From the NCBI RefSeq assembly GCF_028640845.1, contig NC_080546.1:34975520-35039519 (forward strand): a stretch of 64,000 nt of DNA, given 5' to 3'. Below are positions 25,031 through 35,488 of the stretch, in pieces. Each line of letters begins with the position of its first letter. The first letter of the stretch is position 1. The DNA is from Ahaetulla prasina (taxonomy: Eukaryota > Chordata > Lepidosauria > Squamata > Colubridae). The notes beneath the pieces were generated by a model, which was given only the letters and a program-made list of their open reading frames with translations, did no database searches and had not been told where the DNA came from. Both the position numbers and the translations under genes were made by a program.

Positions 25031-25397
25031 CCGTATATACTCGAGTATAAGCCGAGTTTTTCAGCACGTTTTTTGTGCTGAAAAACGTCCCCTCGGCTTA
25101 TACTCGAGTATATACGGCTTATACTCGAGTTTTTTTTTTTTCTTTTTTTCACATTATACCGGCCGGCGCGAACTTGGCGGGCTTTTGCTTTAGCGCGGGG
25201 AAGCCCTGCCGGTGCAGTGGGAGGGCGGGGGGGGGGGGCCGCCAGCCTTCTCGGCCGAGGGAGGGTTTCGCCGACCGGTAGGTGCCTCATTTCCCACCCT
25301 CGGCTTATACTCGAGTCCCCAGTTTACCCCAGTTTTTTGGGGTAAAATTGGGGACCTCGGCTTATACTCGGATCGGCTTATATTCGAGTATATACAG
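25031..25397. mobile_element. TA-flanked MITE with repeated TACTCGAGTA motifs
   Basis: Inverted ends CCGTATATACTCGAGTATAA (left) and, on the complement of the right end, CTGTATATACTCGAATATAA. Both are preceded by TA, consistent with a TA target duplication (25029-25030 and 25398-25399). The motif TACTCGAG or its close variants occurs six times (near 25038, 25101, 25122, 25308, 25364 and 25382) in both orientations, with inner hairpins (CAGCACG...GTGCTG; CCCCAG...GGGG) and a GC-rich centre. No transposase. The TA duplication would fit a Tc1/mariner-like source, which is inference. Confidence 0.8.
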
Positions 25398-25519
25398 TAC
25401 CTATTTTTTGTAGATAATCTATCCTTTGTCTGATTCTTTCCTGCTATCAGCAGGATCACATTGCTTTAAATTGAAGACTAGGAGATTTCAAGAGAGTATT
25501 TTGATTGTGTAGTGCTCCT

Positions 25520-25835
25520 GTGGTTCTCATTACAATCATTTGAACTTGCAACTGAACAAGTGGTACTTACAATGGATTCTCAGAGTTCAGATTATTACAG
25601 TGTCCCACGGTCACGTTTGCCATTTGCAAACTTTCTGACTTCCAACAAGGAAAGTCAGTGGGGAAGATATCAAGAGATCCCCAATGATGTCCTTGCTTAA
25701 TAATGGAACTAGAAATGTCAGGATTACCATTGCTAAGCTTCATGGTCATGTGACATCATGTTTTATGAACACATCCTTAGCAATTTAAAATCCAGCCCCA
25801 ACTGCCATCATTAAATTGAGGATTCTCTGTAATCT
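25520..25835. mobile_element. 'ACAGGTAGTC' MITE family, diverged copy
   Basis: Family words in the right order: CAGTGTCCCACGGTCACGTT, AAAGTCAGTGGGGAAGA, then CCAGCCCCAACTGCCATCAT and a degraded right end TTGAGGATTCTCTGTAAT. It is much more diverged than the copies at 7.65 and 35.07 kb. Confidence 0.55.
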
Positions 25836-26363
25836 GAAGTATTTGTAATAATATCCATTTTGTTTGGTTAAAATTCATTTTTCCAAAAACCAGGTTTTGA
25901 GATTTGTCTAGTTTGATTGTTATGTGTTGGCTAGAGTCGTTTGGTAATTTATTACTAATATTTGTTGTTTAAGGAAAAAATTAAACAAAAATTGCAATAA
26001 AACATAAAAACTTTTTTTAAAAAATGTGAAGCACAACGAGGTCAGGGATTTCCCTCTCCCTCAGTGAAAGCCTGGGTGAAGAGTCTGGCTTCTAAACAAT
26101 AGCAGAATGGGGGAAATATGGATCTTGTCGGGAACCATTCCAGAAGGCAGGTAACTGCTACAGAGAGGGTGTGTTACAGGTTTCTGAGAGACGACATTGT
26201 TTAATTGAAAGAATCTGGAGCATGCTGATCCTACAGGATCAAATTGGCCAGGCAGATTTTATGGGAGACAAGGAGTCCGTCAAGAAACCAAGTTTTATGT
26301 CCTATAAATCTTGAATCACATACAAAAGGAAACTGGCAGCTACTTCAACTTGTGCAGTAGAAG

Positions 26364-26706
26364 CAGGGGTGAAATCCAGTAGGTTCTGACAGGTTCTGGA
26401 GAACCGGAAATTTTGAGTAATTCAGAGAACCGGTAGTGGAAATTTTGAGTAGTTCAGAGAACTGGCAAATACCATCTCTGGCTGGTCCCCGAGTGGGGTG
26501 GGAATGGAGATTTTGCTATATCCTTCCCCTGGAGTGGGGAGGGAATGGGGATTTTGCAGTTTCCTTCCCCTGGAGTGGGGTGAGAATAGAGATTTTGCAA
26601 TATCCTTCCCTTGCCATGCCCATGAAACCACGGTCACCAAGCCACACCACGCCCACCAAACCACGCCCACCAAACCAGTAGTAAAATAATTTGGATTTCA
26701 CCACTG
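26364..26706. mobile_element. hAT-type MITE with internal 40-bp repeats
   Basis: Ends CAGGGGTGAAATCC and GGATTTCACCACTG are inverted. A perfect 8-bp target duplication AGTAGAAG (26356-26363 and 26707-26714) frames it. The centre contains three imperfect copies of a ~40-bp unit (starting near 26487, 26526 and 26567) built on CCCCTGGAGTGGGG. Open frames across it are artefacts. Confidence 0.92.
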
Positions 26707-26727
26707 AGTAGAAGTGTATGTGTGTGC

Positions 26728-26785
26728 ACTTGTATGTAAGCATATATAAGTCTAAATGTTATTGCTATTGCTATCACACATATAA
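26728..26785 (+). repeat. SINE 3' tail fragment
   Basis: CATATATAAGTCTAAATGTT followed by ATTGCTATTGC matches the 3' end of the SINE at 6.28 kb. The tRNA head is missing. Confidence 0.65.
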
Positions 26786-26914
26786 GACCTGCCTTCCCCA
26801 ATATGGTGTCTTCTAGGTATGGGGAAAGTATCATTTAGAGAATTTGATGATTACAGCCCCAATATATCTAGAGACACAAATTTGGCAGTGATACCTCCCA
26901 TGTAAGGTATCGCG

Positions 26915-27490
26915 TACCTCCCATGTAACACCTCTCCTGCGCAGACTGCACTGGCTCCCTGTGGCTTTTCGGGTGCACTTTAAGGTTTTGGTTATGACCT
27001 TTAAAGCGCTCCATGGCTTAGGGCCTGGGTACTTACAGGACCGCCTAATGTTACCATATGCCTCCCACCGACCCGTACGCTCTCACAGAGAGGGACTTCT
27101 CAGGGTGCCGTCCGCCAAGCAATGTCGGCTGGCGGCCCCCAGGGGAAGGTCCTTCTCTGTGGGGGCTCCCACACTCTGGAACGAACTTCCCCCGGGTTTA
27201 CGCCAAATACCTGACCTTCGGACCTTTCGCCGCGAACTGAAGACACATCTTTTATTCGCTGGCTGGGTTAACTTTTATGGATTTTATAGTTATTATTAAT
27301 TTTAAACGGGGTTTTAGTTTTTATATATTTTTAAATTTTTAGGCAAATTATAATAAGTTTTTTAATTTTACATTTTATATATAGTGTCTTGTTTGTTTTT
27401 ATTTGCCTGTACACCGCCCTGAGTCCTTTGGGAGAAGGGCGGTATAAAAATCAAATAAATGAATGAAATGAAATGAATGAATGAAAATGA
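26915..27490 (+). pseudogene. L2-type LINE 3' end, C-terminal ORF2
   Basis: 5'-truncated insertion. The frame 26961-27299 encodes the C-terminal tail of L2 ORF2 (start in LHWLP-AFRVHFK, then HGLGPGYLQDRL, SVGAPTLWNELPPGL, LRTFRRELKTHLF) with its natural stop. A 3' UTR, the hairpin ACCGCCCTGAG...GGGCGGT (27411-27443) and an AAATGAATG-type tail follow. The segment carries the part deleted from the copy at 13.6 kb. A 14-bp word, TACCTCCCATGTAA, occurs at the 5' junction and again 25 bp upstream. Confidence 0.85.
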
Positions 27491-27744
27491 TAATGTACAC
27501 AAAATCCCCTTCAAATTCCCCAGAACTCCTCAGATTAATAGTAGTAGTAAAATTCAGTGACGAATACATAATTATTAGCATCACGGTTTCCCACTGACTT
27601 TTTGGGGGAAACAAAAGCATATGAAAGACTTTAAATTTGCTTAGCACACCATCAAAATATATAGTAAACATTAAATGTGGAAGATTATTGCTAACCATCT
27701 TATCTTTACCACCAGAAGTGAAAGACTACATCCAATAGATGATC

Positions 27745-27850
27745 ACACTATTATTGTTAATTTATTTATTAAATTTTTATGCCACCCATTTCACTGATAA
27801 CAGCGACTCTGGTGGGCTACCTGTCACTGTATGTGAAATGTTTACAATTC
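27745..27850 (-). repeat. Antisense LINE 3' tail
   Basis: TTATTTATTAAATTTTTATG then CCACCCATTTCACTGA is the complement of a LINE 3' end related to 7.05 and 11.28 kb. Confidence 0.55.
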
Positions 27851-28092
27851 ACTGTGAACAGTGATAATAGCATTAGCAATAATTCCTTATCTCCATGTAT
27901 AGCAGTAGATTTTTTAAGTCTTAAATTTTTGCAGTAACTTGCTTGTTTTTATGATGTTTACTTGTGTGTGTATGTGTATTAGAAAAAACCTCAAGCCTCA
28001 GAGCTTTATTTCGTTGGGGTGTTCCTTGGAACCCTGACAACTGACACATTTCAAGTGTGCACTGGTTAACCACTTACTTACATGCTTTAGGC

Positions 28093-28603
28093 CAGTGGTA
28101 GTCAACCTGGTCCCAACCGCTCACTAGTGGGCGTTCCAGCTTTCATGGTAGGCAGTAGGGGTTTTGTCCGATATTGAAGCACTTTTTTTTTTAATTTAAT
28201 TGACTTTTTAAAAAAAATTCATAGCATTATTTAAAACATTTTCATTACGTTTTAATAAAATTCCCTGTCACAATTTAAATTTCTGAAAATATACTATTTG
28301 TATCGCCCACGCATAAATTTAGTTCACGTTATGTAAGTGAAACTAAATGGCGCTATAATGTGATCGCAAACAAAAGAGCCTCATCCCAGAATAGCTTGCG
28401 CATCTCCCCCCACACTACCCAGCTGTAACAGACAAGCAGAGCTGGTAGCCGGTGCCCCCCCCAACCCAACCCATGATGCGCGAGAGGCATGCGCAGACAA
28501 CGATACATGGCGCATTACTGTGGAACTGGTGGCGGTTAGAAAATTTTACTACTAACAGAGATACAAAAGTGGGCGGTAGGTATAAAAAGGTTGACTACCC
28601 CTG
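28093..28603 (-). mobile_element. hAT-type MITE (~512 bp family), copy 2
   Basis: Same family as 10431-10943, inserted in the other orientation. Ends CAGTGGTAGTCAACCTGGTC and GGTTGACTACCCCTG. Target duplication CTTTAGGC (28085-28092 and 28604-28611) is perfect. Shared internal blocks include AGTTCACGTTATGTAAGTGA and the GC-rich centre. No transposase frame. Confidence 0.93.
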
Positions 28604-28611
28604 CTTTAGGC

Positions 28612-29535
28612 ACTATTATCTTGGAAGTAGTAATACAAAATAAGGTAGAATGATTCATTGCTAAATAACTAACTCTTGTGGCTTTATGTTTTCAGTACTG
28701 ATTAGTTTGGCAAATTAGTAGCGTATTATATTTTCAAAACTAACCATCTTTCTTTCCTGTATCTAAGCTAATATTTGAAACCGAGATAAGTTGGTTTGAT
28801 CTTCTAGAGAAGATGTAATAAAAAGTTATCCCTCGATACAAGTTTTCCTTTTAGAAATGCCTAACTGGTTTTCTAAAATATGACATGTTAAATGATCCTC
28901 GTTGTAAAGAAAAGTGCATTTGCAGCTTCCAATGTGACTGCCGCTATGCAGAGCCATTCTTTGCATGAGTATTTTGGGTCAGGCCATGAATTTTTTTCCT
29001 TTTCCTCTTTCCCACTAAAATCATTGAAATATATTCCGTCAGTCTTTCACATCAGAGGTGTAAATGGATTTCTTGAAAGGGTTTTTTTTTTTTAATGGTA
29101 AAAGGCAATCACTTCACAACTTCCACTTCCATTATGGGCTGCATCACAGAGCTTAACATACCACCCCAACTTTGAGAATGCTCTGCTGTTCAATGACCTT
29201 GCCTCTGCAAGGGCAGATGTTCAATTTGTGCAAAGAAATGCTCTGCCACAGCAATTCTGTGTGCTGCATGTTTGACAGCACTTGCACCAAAGCAGCCAAG
29301 TTGAAGTTTATAGAAGGGATTTATTTGTTTATTTATTTTTCTTGTGCCCTGGGATGGAAATGAAATCATGCCTTTATTTTTCCTTGTTTATTTAAAACCT
29401 TGCTAGTGTATGGTTATATTGCAGAAGCTACATGGGTATCGCTATATTTACTGGGAAATGTATTTCAGTTTACTAATCTGGAAATGTAGCAGAATATAAA
29501 TGGAGAATTTTTAAATCGCCCTTATTCCAAAAATC
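28612..29535. other. Intronic sequence, no gene seen
   Basis: Unique-looking. The part 29100-29300 is less AT-rich and could be a conserved non-coding block, but I cannot show this. No exon match. Confidence 0.45.
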
Positions 29536-29653
29536 ATGGGCGCTCCATCACTAGAGGTTTTTAAGAAGAGACTGGACAGTCACTTGTCTGATGGTATAGG
29601 TCCTTCTGCTTGAGCAGGGGGCTGGACTAGAAGACTTCCAAAGTCCCTTCCAG
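29536..29653 (+). repeat. CR1-type LINE 3' end
   Basis: Contains CACTAGAGGTTTTTAAGAAG, GACTGGACAGTCACTTGTCT and GAGCAGGGGGCTGGACTAGA, the typical 3' end of amniote CR1, leading directly into (ATTCT)n. Confidence 0.75.
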
Positions 29654-29779
29654 ATTCTATTCTATTCTATTCTATTCTATTCTATTCTATTCTATTCTAT
29701 TCTATTCTATTCTATTCTACTCTACTCTACTCTACTCTACTCTACTCTACTCTACTCTACTCTACTCTACTCTACTCTA
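29654..29779. repeat. (ATTCT)n to (ACTCT)n pentanucleotide repeat
   Basis: About 12 ATTCT units change abruptly into about 13 ACTCT (CTCTA) units. The array starts exactly at the CR1 3' end, so it grew from the LINE tail. Confidence 0.95.
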
Positions 29780-30239
29780 TTGGTATTATCTGATCCCCAA
29801 CAAAACATGCACATTCATTTGGCCTCTCTGTCTTTTCTTGTGATACTAGACAATAAAAATGGTTTCCAAAGAAAAAGTAAAATACTCAAACAGTGCATAT
29901 TTTAGAATATATTTATTTATACTTTCAACAAAATCCATGCAAAATTGATTTTCTCAAAATGTTCATATTTTATCCCATGCACTTTTTAAATTGCAGTTTT
30001 AATTACAGTTACATTTCATTTTTCTTTTAAAAAAAATAAATGTGAAAAAGTGGACATTGTTGTGTAGACCACAAGAACTTGAAGATGGGCAATGGAAAAG
30101 GAAAACTCTACTCTTCTGAGAAAGACTTTGCCTTCAGAGGAAGGGAGTGATTACAGTGTCCAGTTCATTATAAGATGTTACAATGAGGTAAACTAAAAAT
30201 AAGAATCAATATGATCTAGAGTTTGGAAATGCAGATTGA

Positions 30240-30806
30240 AGTCCTGCAACCCAACAAGACAGACACAGACTTCAGAGGATAATTAGAACTGCAGAAAAAA
30301 TAATTGCTACCAACCTGCCTTCCATTGAGGACCTGTATACTGCACGAGTCAAAAAGAGGGCTGTGAAAATATTTACAGACCCCTCACATCCTGGACATGA
30401 ACTGTTTCAACTCCTACCCTCAAAATGACGCTATAGAGCACTGCACACCAGAACAACTAGACACAAGAACAGTTTTTCCCCGAATGCCATCACTCTGCTA
30501 AACAAATAATTCCCTCAACACGGTCAAACTATTCACTAAATCTGCACTACTAGTAATCTTCTCATCGTTCCCATCACCCATCTTCTTCTACTTATGACTG
30601 TGTGACTAACTTTGTTGCTTGTATCCTTATGATTTATATTGATATTGATTGTTTCCTGATTGCTTATTTGTACCCTATAACTACCATTGTTGTACCTTAT
30701 GATTCTTGATGAACGTATCTTGTCTTTTTATGTACACTGAGAGCATATGCATCAAAGACAAATTCCTTGTGTCCAATCACACTTTGCCAATAAAGAATTC
30801 TATTCT
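30240..30806 (+). pseudogene. CR1-L3 LINE 3' end, second copy
   Basis: 5'-truncated copy of the element at 7.93 kb. It begins inside the coding region at TCCTGCAACCCAACAAGA, runs through the C-terminal part of ORF2 (words ATTGAGGACCTGTATACTGC and CTCACATCCTGGACATGAAC) and ends CCAATAAAGAATTCTATTCT. The reading frame is interrupted. Compared with the first copy it retains a longer 3' UTR (around 30650-30710) and lacks the terminal 99-bp duplication. Confidence 0.85.
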
Positions 30807-31372
30807 AAAAAACAAAAATGGAAAGGCATTAAATTGATATATTGATTGATATAATCATACTTTAATGACTGTAAGGATAAAAGAGGAGGAAGGAAAACTT
30901 TTTTTCCCATTGCTTTGAGATCCTTGGAGAAAGCGAAAGACCAAAAAAAAGTAATATTTAAACAAATAAGGATGCTTACATTCAAAAGTTGTGTTGAAAA
31001 GCAAGAACGTAGGAGTTTAATGATTTCAGACTTATATAGCTGTAATTAATAATTTAAAAGTTATACAAAATTCAACACAATAAGTACCTAATGCTGGTCA
31101 GTTACTCACCATTCATCAGCCAGGACATTAGAGTTTCCATTTCTTCTTGAGAAATTGGGGAAAATACTGTATTTTAAACTATTCATAAATAAGAATTTAA
31201 ATACAAAGGAACCACAGTCTTCTTTCTTGAGGAATTAAGGTTTTTATAGATCCTCAACTTAAGACATTTTGTCTTCATTTACAATCGAGTCTTGGAGTTA
31301 TGTAAAAAATAGAAAGAGAGGTTTTGTTTGTTTTAAGTGTATAGTTTATCCTGCCTCAAAGCCATTATGTCA

Positions 31373-31431
31373 TATATATATATATATATATGTATGTGTG
31401 TATATATATATATGTATGTATGTATGTATGT
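31373..31431. repeat. (TA)n / (TATG)n microsatellite
   Basis: TA units, a short TG stretch, TA units again, then about five TATG units. Confidence 0.9.
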
Positions 31432-32700
31432 AAAATTTATCTCACATTTCTAACCCTCTGAATAGAAAGTTATAAAATTTCTCTTTATGAAAGGATGGAC
31501 TGAAAATAGCAAACCAAGGTAAACCAGGAGAGAGTTATGTCGGAGATGGAATTCAAACTTAAATCAAAGGCTATGGATCACTTTAGAATTTCTCTAAAAT
31601 AAAATAAAAATTAAATTATAGTTTAAAGTGATAGCACATTAGCATATTTATATTTAGAAAACTATATTTAATAACTGTTTAGGGAAAATAGCCTTGAAGG
31701 GAAGAGATGCTTACGGTACTGAATTAATATTCATTGAGTAACAAACTGCTTTTGTTAATTCATTATTAAGAACTGAGTGGGCAAAGAGAGAATTGACATT
31801 TGGTGATGTAAAGATGATGTTTGGCATGTTATCTCCCAGTTCTAAAATCTTGAGGCTTAAAATCTTGTCTTATGCCCAGTGATCAGCCTTAAACCTCTTT
31901 GCTGTCACTGAAGAAAACAAATCTTTTCCCTTCCTTTGCCTCAGGGATGCGGAGAGCTGAAGTGGTCCTGTGTGACTAAATTAGATGAAAGACTTGCCTT
32001 CCCACCATGGAGACACAGAGTCTAATCAAGTGAAATGAGTTCTGAGATACCAGCTCACTTCCTAGGGGATATCAGTTTACATTACAAAATCACACGACAC
32101 CTAATTCATCACAGTTGATGCAGACTCTACTCGGGAGAGGGCCATAGCTCAGACAATAAGATAGTAAGCCACCTGTCCCCTTTATGGTAGGGCCTGCTTA
32201 TTAAGCATGGAAGGTTCTACAACTTGCATATTTATGGAGTGCATCTAAGAAGCAAAGAGATGTCTATGTTAGAAGTTGAAAAATTAATCTTGAAGACATA
32301 ACTAACTTGTAGCTAATATAGATCATTCACAATTCCTTAATCTGTGTAGGAGTCTGAAATGTCCTTGCTCATAAAGATGTTAAAGAAATTGCTATATAAA
32401 CTTAGTAAAAACTGACTTAATAACTTGTCCAAAACTGATGACTTCAAAAATACTGGTAGTATGGTATCCAACATTACAGGTCATACATAACTGGTTAAAA
32501 ATTCTTAGGGTTGTAGTCCCAAGATTCCTGCAGGATTTAACATTTGGGAGACCTCTGCTGTATCGCAAATGAACCTGTTCTGTCATAGAATGACCTTATA
32601 GTGCATTCATAAGTAAATGTCTAGATAATTTGGAGGAGGTTTCCTGAGGTTTTCTGCATTGATATTTGATTAACCAAATATGTTTCTTGATTTCTTTCAG
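31432..32700. other. Intron segment before the SLC10A7 exon
   Basis: AT-rich, no other exon recognised. It ends with a pyrimidine-rich tract and CAG (32684-32700), the acceptor of the next exon. Confidence 0.6.
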
Positions 32701-32736
32701 GGCATTGTTATAACTCCTTTGCTTCTACTGCTTTTT
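32701..32736 (+). CDS. SLC10A7: SLC10A7 coding exon (36 nt)
   Basis: Part of a solute carrier family 10 member 7 gene, a multi-pass transporter-like membrane protein linked in vertebrates to calcium handling, Golgi function and skeletal growth. The exon reads GIVITPLLLLLF in frame, 12 codons in phase 0, and forms the start of a hydrophobic membrane segment. The acceptor (TTGATTTCTTTCAG, ending 32700) and donor (GTAAGT, from 32737) are strong. From memory of the ~340-residue human protein it corresponds to about residues 146-157. The identification rests on in-frame continuity with the exons at 42194, 56205 and 58333. The preceding exon was not found in the window. Confidence 0.93.
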
Positions 32737-32811
32737 GTAAGTATCTTAATGTTGATTCTGCTTGAGATATTGTATTGCTGTTACTATCGCTCTATACTGA
32801 TTGCTCTATAC

Positions 32812-32941
32812 CAGGGGTGTCAAACTCGCGGCCTGTGGGCCAGATGCGTCATGTGCTGGGCCCCGCCCAGTTAAGTGAAGGGAGAAAAGTCCTGATACGT
32901 CACGTGATGATGCCATGATGATGCAAGTTTGACGCCCCCTG
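32812..32941. mobile_element. hAT-type MITE (~130 bp)
   Basis: Ends CAGGGGTGTCAAACTC and AGTTTGACGCCCCCTG. Flanking 8-mers CTCTATAC and CTCTATAT agree at 7 of 8. It sits only 75 bp after the SLC10A7 exon. A close relative is at 48165-48285 (shared GATGCGTCA and GTGCTGG/GCGCTGG words). Confidence 0.88.
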
Positions 32942-33260
32942 CTCTATATTGTTCTATTGTAAATGAGTTGTTGCAGGTTATTTTAAATGATGGAAGAATT
33001 TTATATTTTTTTCTCTTTCTTCCTAAAAATGCATTATAATCTCACCAAAACATTGCCAATGGACAATATATGTATTTCATCTTACACTGTTTGCTAGTTT
33101 AAGATAAACTAACAATATGTTTTTAAGACAGCAAAAATAAAAATGTCTCAAATTTTGCTCATGGCTACCTCATCTGAGAGAATAGTCTTTATGACTTATC
33201 TATAGATAACACAGGAGCATGCAATTTAGTTTGGACTAATGTATACCTTATAGTTTAAGG

Positions 33261-33594
33261 CAGGGTCCATTTCATTGAGGGCCACATCAGGGTTGTGCTT
33301 AACCTAGGGGGTCAGGGGGAGTAGGGGGCATGGACAGCTCGACATCACTTATGTCAGTGGTGCCTGTGGTGGCCCAAGTGTTCTTCCAGTGAAAATGGGC
33401 TCCCAAGCTTCGTTTTTGGCTGCAGCGGCTTCCTGAAACCCTCTGCCAGTGAAAATGGAGCTCAGGCAGCCCTTCTGAGCTCCATTTTTTCTGGCAGATC
33501 CTCTTCTGTTTCCAGGGTGGCACCGCAAGCCAGATTTAAGCACCCCACGGGCTAGATCCGCCTGCCCCCCCGGGCCTTAAGTTTGACATCCCTG
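33261..33594. mobile_element. hAT-type MITE-like element (~334 bp)
   Basis: Right end TTAAGTTTGACATCCCTG and a degraded left end CAGGGTCCATTTCA. Internal words CTCTGCCAGTGAAAATGGAG are shared with 57073-57381. The flanking 8-mers GTTTAAGG and ATCTAAGA match at 5 of 8, so the insertion is old. Confidence 0.65.
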
Positions 33595-34714
33595 ATCTAA
33601 GAGAATACCATGAGTTTTTTCATAGAATGGTGATTAAGGGGAGATGCTTCGTAATTCACAAAAGAACTTCTGTAACAGGCATTGCTACTTCCAGAAGGCA
33701 GTCTGATGTGGTTGCTTCCTTACGCTCTTTTTAGCTTTTCTGTCCATCCCACCCAATCTCAACCACTTTAGCTTATCTATATTTTTGCTAAGGGATTGTG
33801 CATGCTTCCAAATAAAACAATTATCCTATAGCTATCTACCATTTTTGTTTTCTAGAAATGCCTTTGGGGTAGTGTTCTTAAAAATAAATATAATGTAAAA
33901 GGCATAATATTTCAGCTTGCTAATCTTCTTTTTCATTAATTAAAGGGTGGTTGCCAAGGGCACATAATGGACCATAAAGCTGGTCGAGAAAATTATTACA
34001 GTTTTGTAGCATGAAATTCCAGTTAAGATCTAACAACTCCTACACAAAATAGTTAGCTCTATATCCTTGGGCAAAATGCCCTCAATGAACTGTCTTCTCT
34101 GCCAACTCACTTAGCTTTGGGCTAAAACAACACTTCTGGTTGGGAAGAGTAAGATTGGTGAAGACTGCTGATCTGTATCTTTGCTGTTATCACTGCTTGA
34201 ACATAAGGGAAGAGGAAAGGAGGCGGGGGGAGAGAATATGGACCTTTGCAAGTGCAAATGGATGTTGGCTCCAAATATAAGAATAGCAGAGAATCTGAGT
34301 TCCTCTGTCAATCCTGAAGAGAAGAATGGCTTTATCCATTTCAACCCAATCTTGTAAGTTAAATGAGAGAATTCATCCCTATTCAGGCTTATTGAAAGCT
34401 TATATAGCCTTCAAAGCAAGATTAGTTTGGTTCTGTTTCTTTAATGAGACTAAACGTTTTATTTTATGTTCTTAAAAAGTTGTTAATTGTGATTCTGAGA
34501 GAGAGATTTTACTGGCATGCTTAATAATATATTTAATTTTCCTGGAAGAAGTGTTTAAACTCTGCCAGAGTAACTTGCTAAGTTCCTACTTAGTGTTTTT
34601 TTTTAAACTAAAAAACTTATAATGATGCCTAAAATTCTAGGTAATATTGCCAAGTTAAGCTAAAACGTATTTCCCATCAAAAACCCCATAGCCTCTTGGC
34701 ATTGGGATAAGACA
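33595..34714. other. Intronic sequence, no gene seen
   Basis: Unique-looking. Short frames only. Confidence 0.5.
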
Positions 34715-34865
34715 GTCATGGAATTGCACCAGGGGCAGAGATGTATAATTGGGTATCATCACCATACTGATGGACTTTGCCTCATGGTGACCAAGGAGTT
34801 CACCCAACTACTTCATGAATATGTTGAATAGGAGAGGAAAGACCACCAAACCCTGCAGCTTCTCA
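34715..34865 (-). repeat. Antisense L2 reverse transcriptase relic
   Basis: On the minus strand this keeps the catalytic box region (complement of GGGTATCATCACCATA reads Y-G-DDTQ) and the following 'PLGE...' part (complement of GAGTTCACCCAACTACTTCA). It matches 14380-14470 of the better L2 copy. No frame is open. Confidence 0.6.
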
Positions 34866-34883
34866 CATAGTATATATACAGTA

Positions 34884-35054
34884 CAGAGGTGGGATTCACT
34901 TAACCTTCCCTATCGGTTCGCAAATGTGAGCATGCACACCTCTGTGCATGCGCATGGGCTTCTGTGCATTATGTCTGGGCAGGTGGGTGGAGCCTCCTGC
35001 AGTCGCCGCTACCAGTTTGCACAATCCGAGAGAACTGGATAAATCCCACCACTA
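34884..35054. mobile_element. hAT-type MITE (~171 bp)
   Basis: Left end CAGAGGTGGGATTCAC; right end ATCCCACCACTA (last base mutated from the usual G). The 8-bp target duplication ATACAGTA (34876-34883 and 35055-35062) is perfect. The interior shares GCATGCGCA and CAGGTGGGTGGAGCCTCC with the element at 51966. Confidence 0.88.
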
Positions 35055-35071
35055 ATACAGTACCAGAATAC

Positions 35072-35333
35072 AAGTATACAGATAGTCCTCAACTTATAAA
35101 TGACTACAGTTAGGAACAGAATTGTTAAGTACATCACCACAATTGTTAAGTGAATCAGACAGTCATTAAGCAAATCTGGCTTCCTCCATTGACTTTGTCA
35201 AAAGCTGGCTAGAAAGTTTGCAAAGGGTAATCACATGACTCCAAGATACTGCAATCATCATAAATAGATGCCTGCTATCAAGTGCCCAAATTTTGATCAA
35301 TTGACCATGGGGATGTTACAAGAGTCCTAAGTA
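35072..35333. mobile_element. 'ACAGGTAGTC' MITE, left part
   Basis: Begins ACAGATAGTCCTCAACTTAT and contains family words TTGTTAAGTGAATCA and CTGGCTTCCTCCATTGACTT. It is split by the L1-type insertion at 35334. Its right part resumes at 37531. Confidence 0.75.
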
Positions 35334-35488
35334 GCGCCCTTAACTCTGTTTAAACTTGCTGGATTTTATACTTATGTGAAGAAATGTTAAAGAGAAAAGT
35401 TGAAGGACTGCAGAATTGATTTACCCAACCCAAATAAGGAGTTTATGAACAGATTTGACTTTGTTGCAAAGTATAAAGTTTAAGTAAG

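Noticed and set aside
24892..25459. Overlapping frames up to 132 codons on both strands
   Set aside because: They run through the palindromic TA-flanked MITE, and the GC-rich core keeps frames open.
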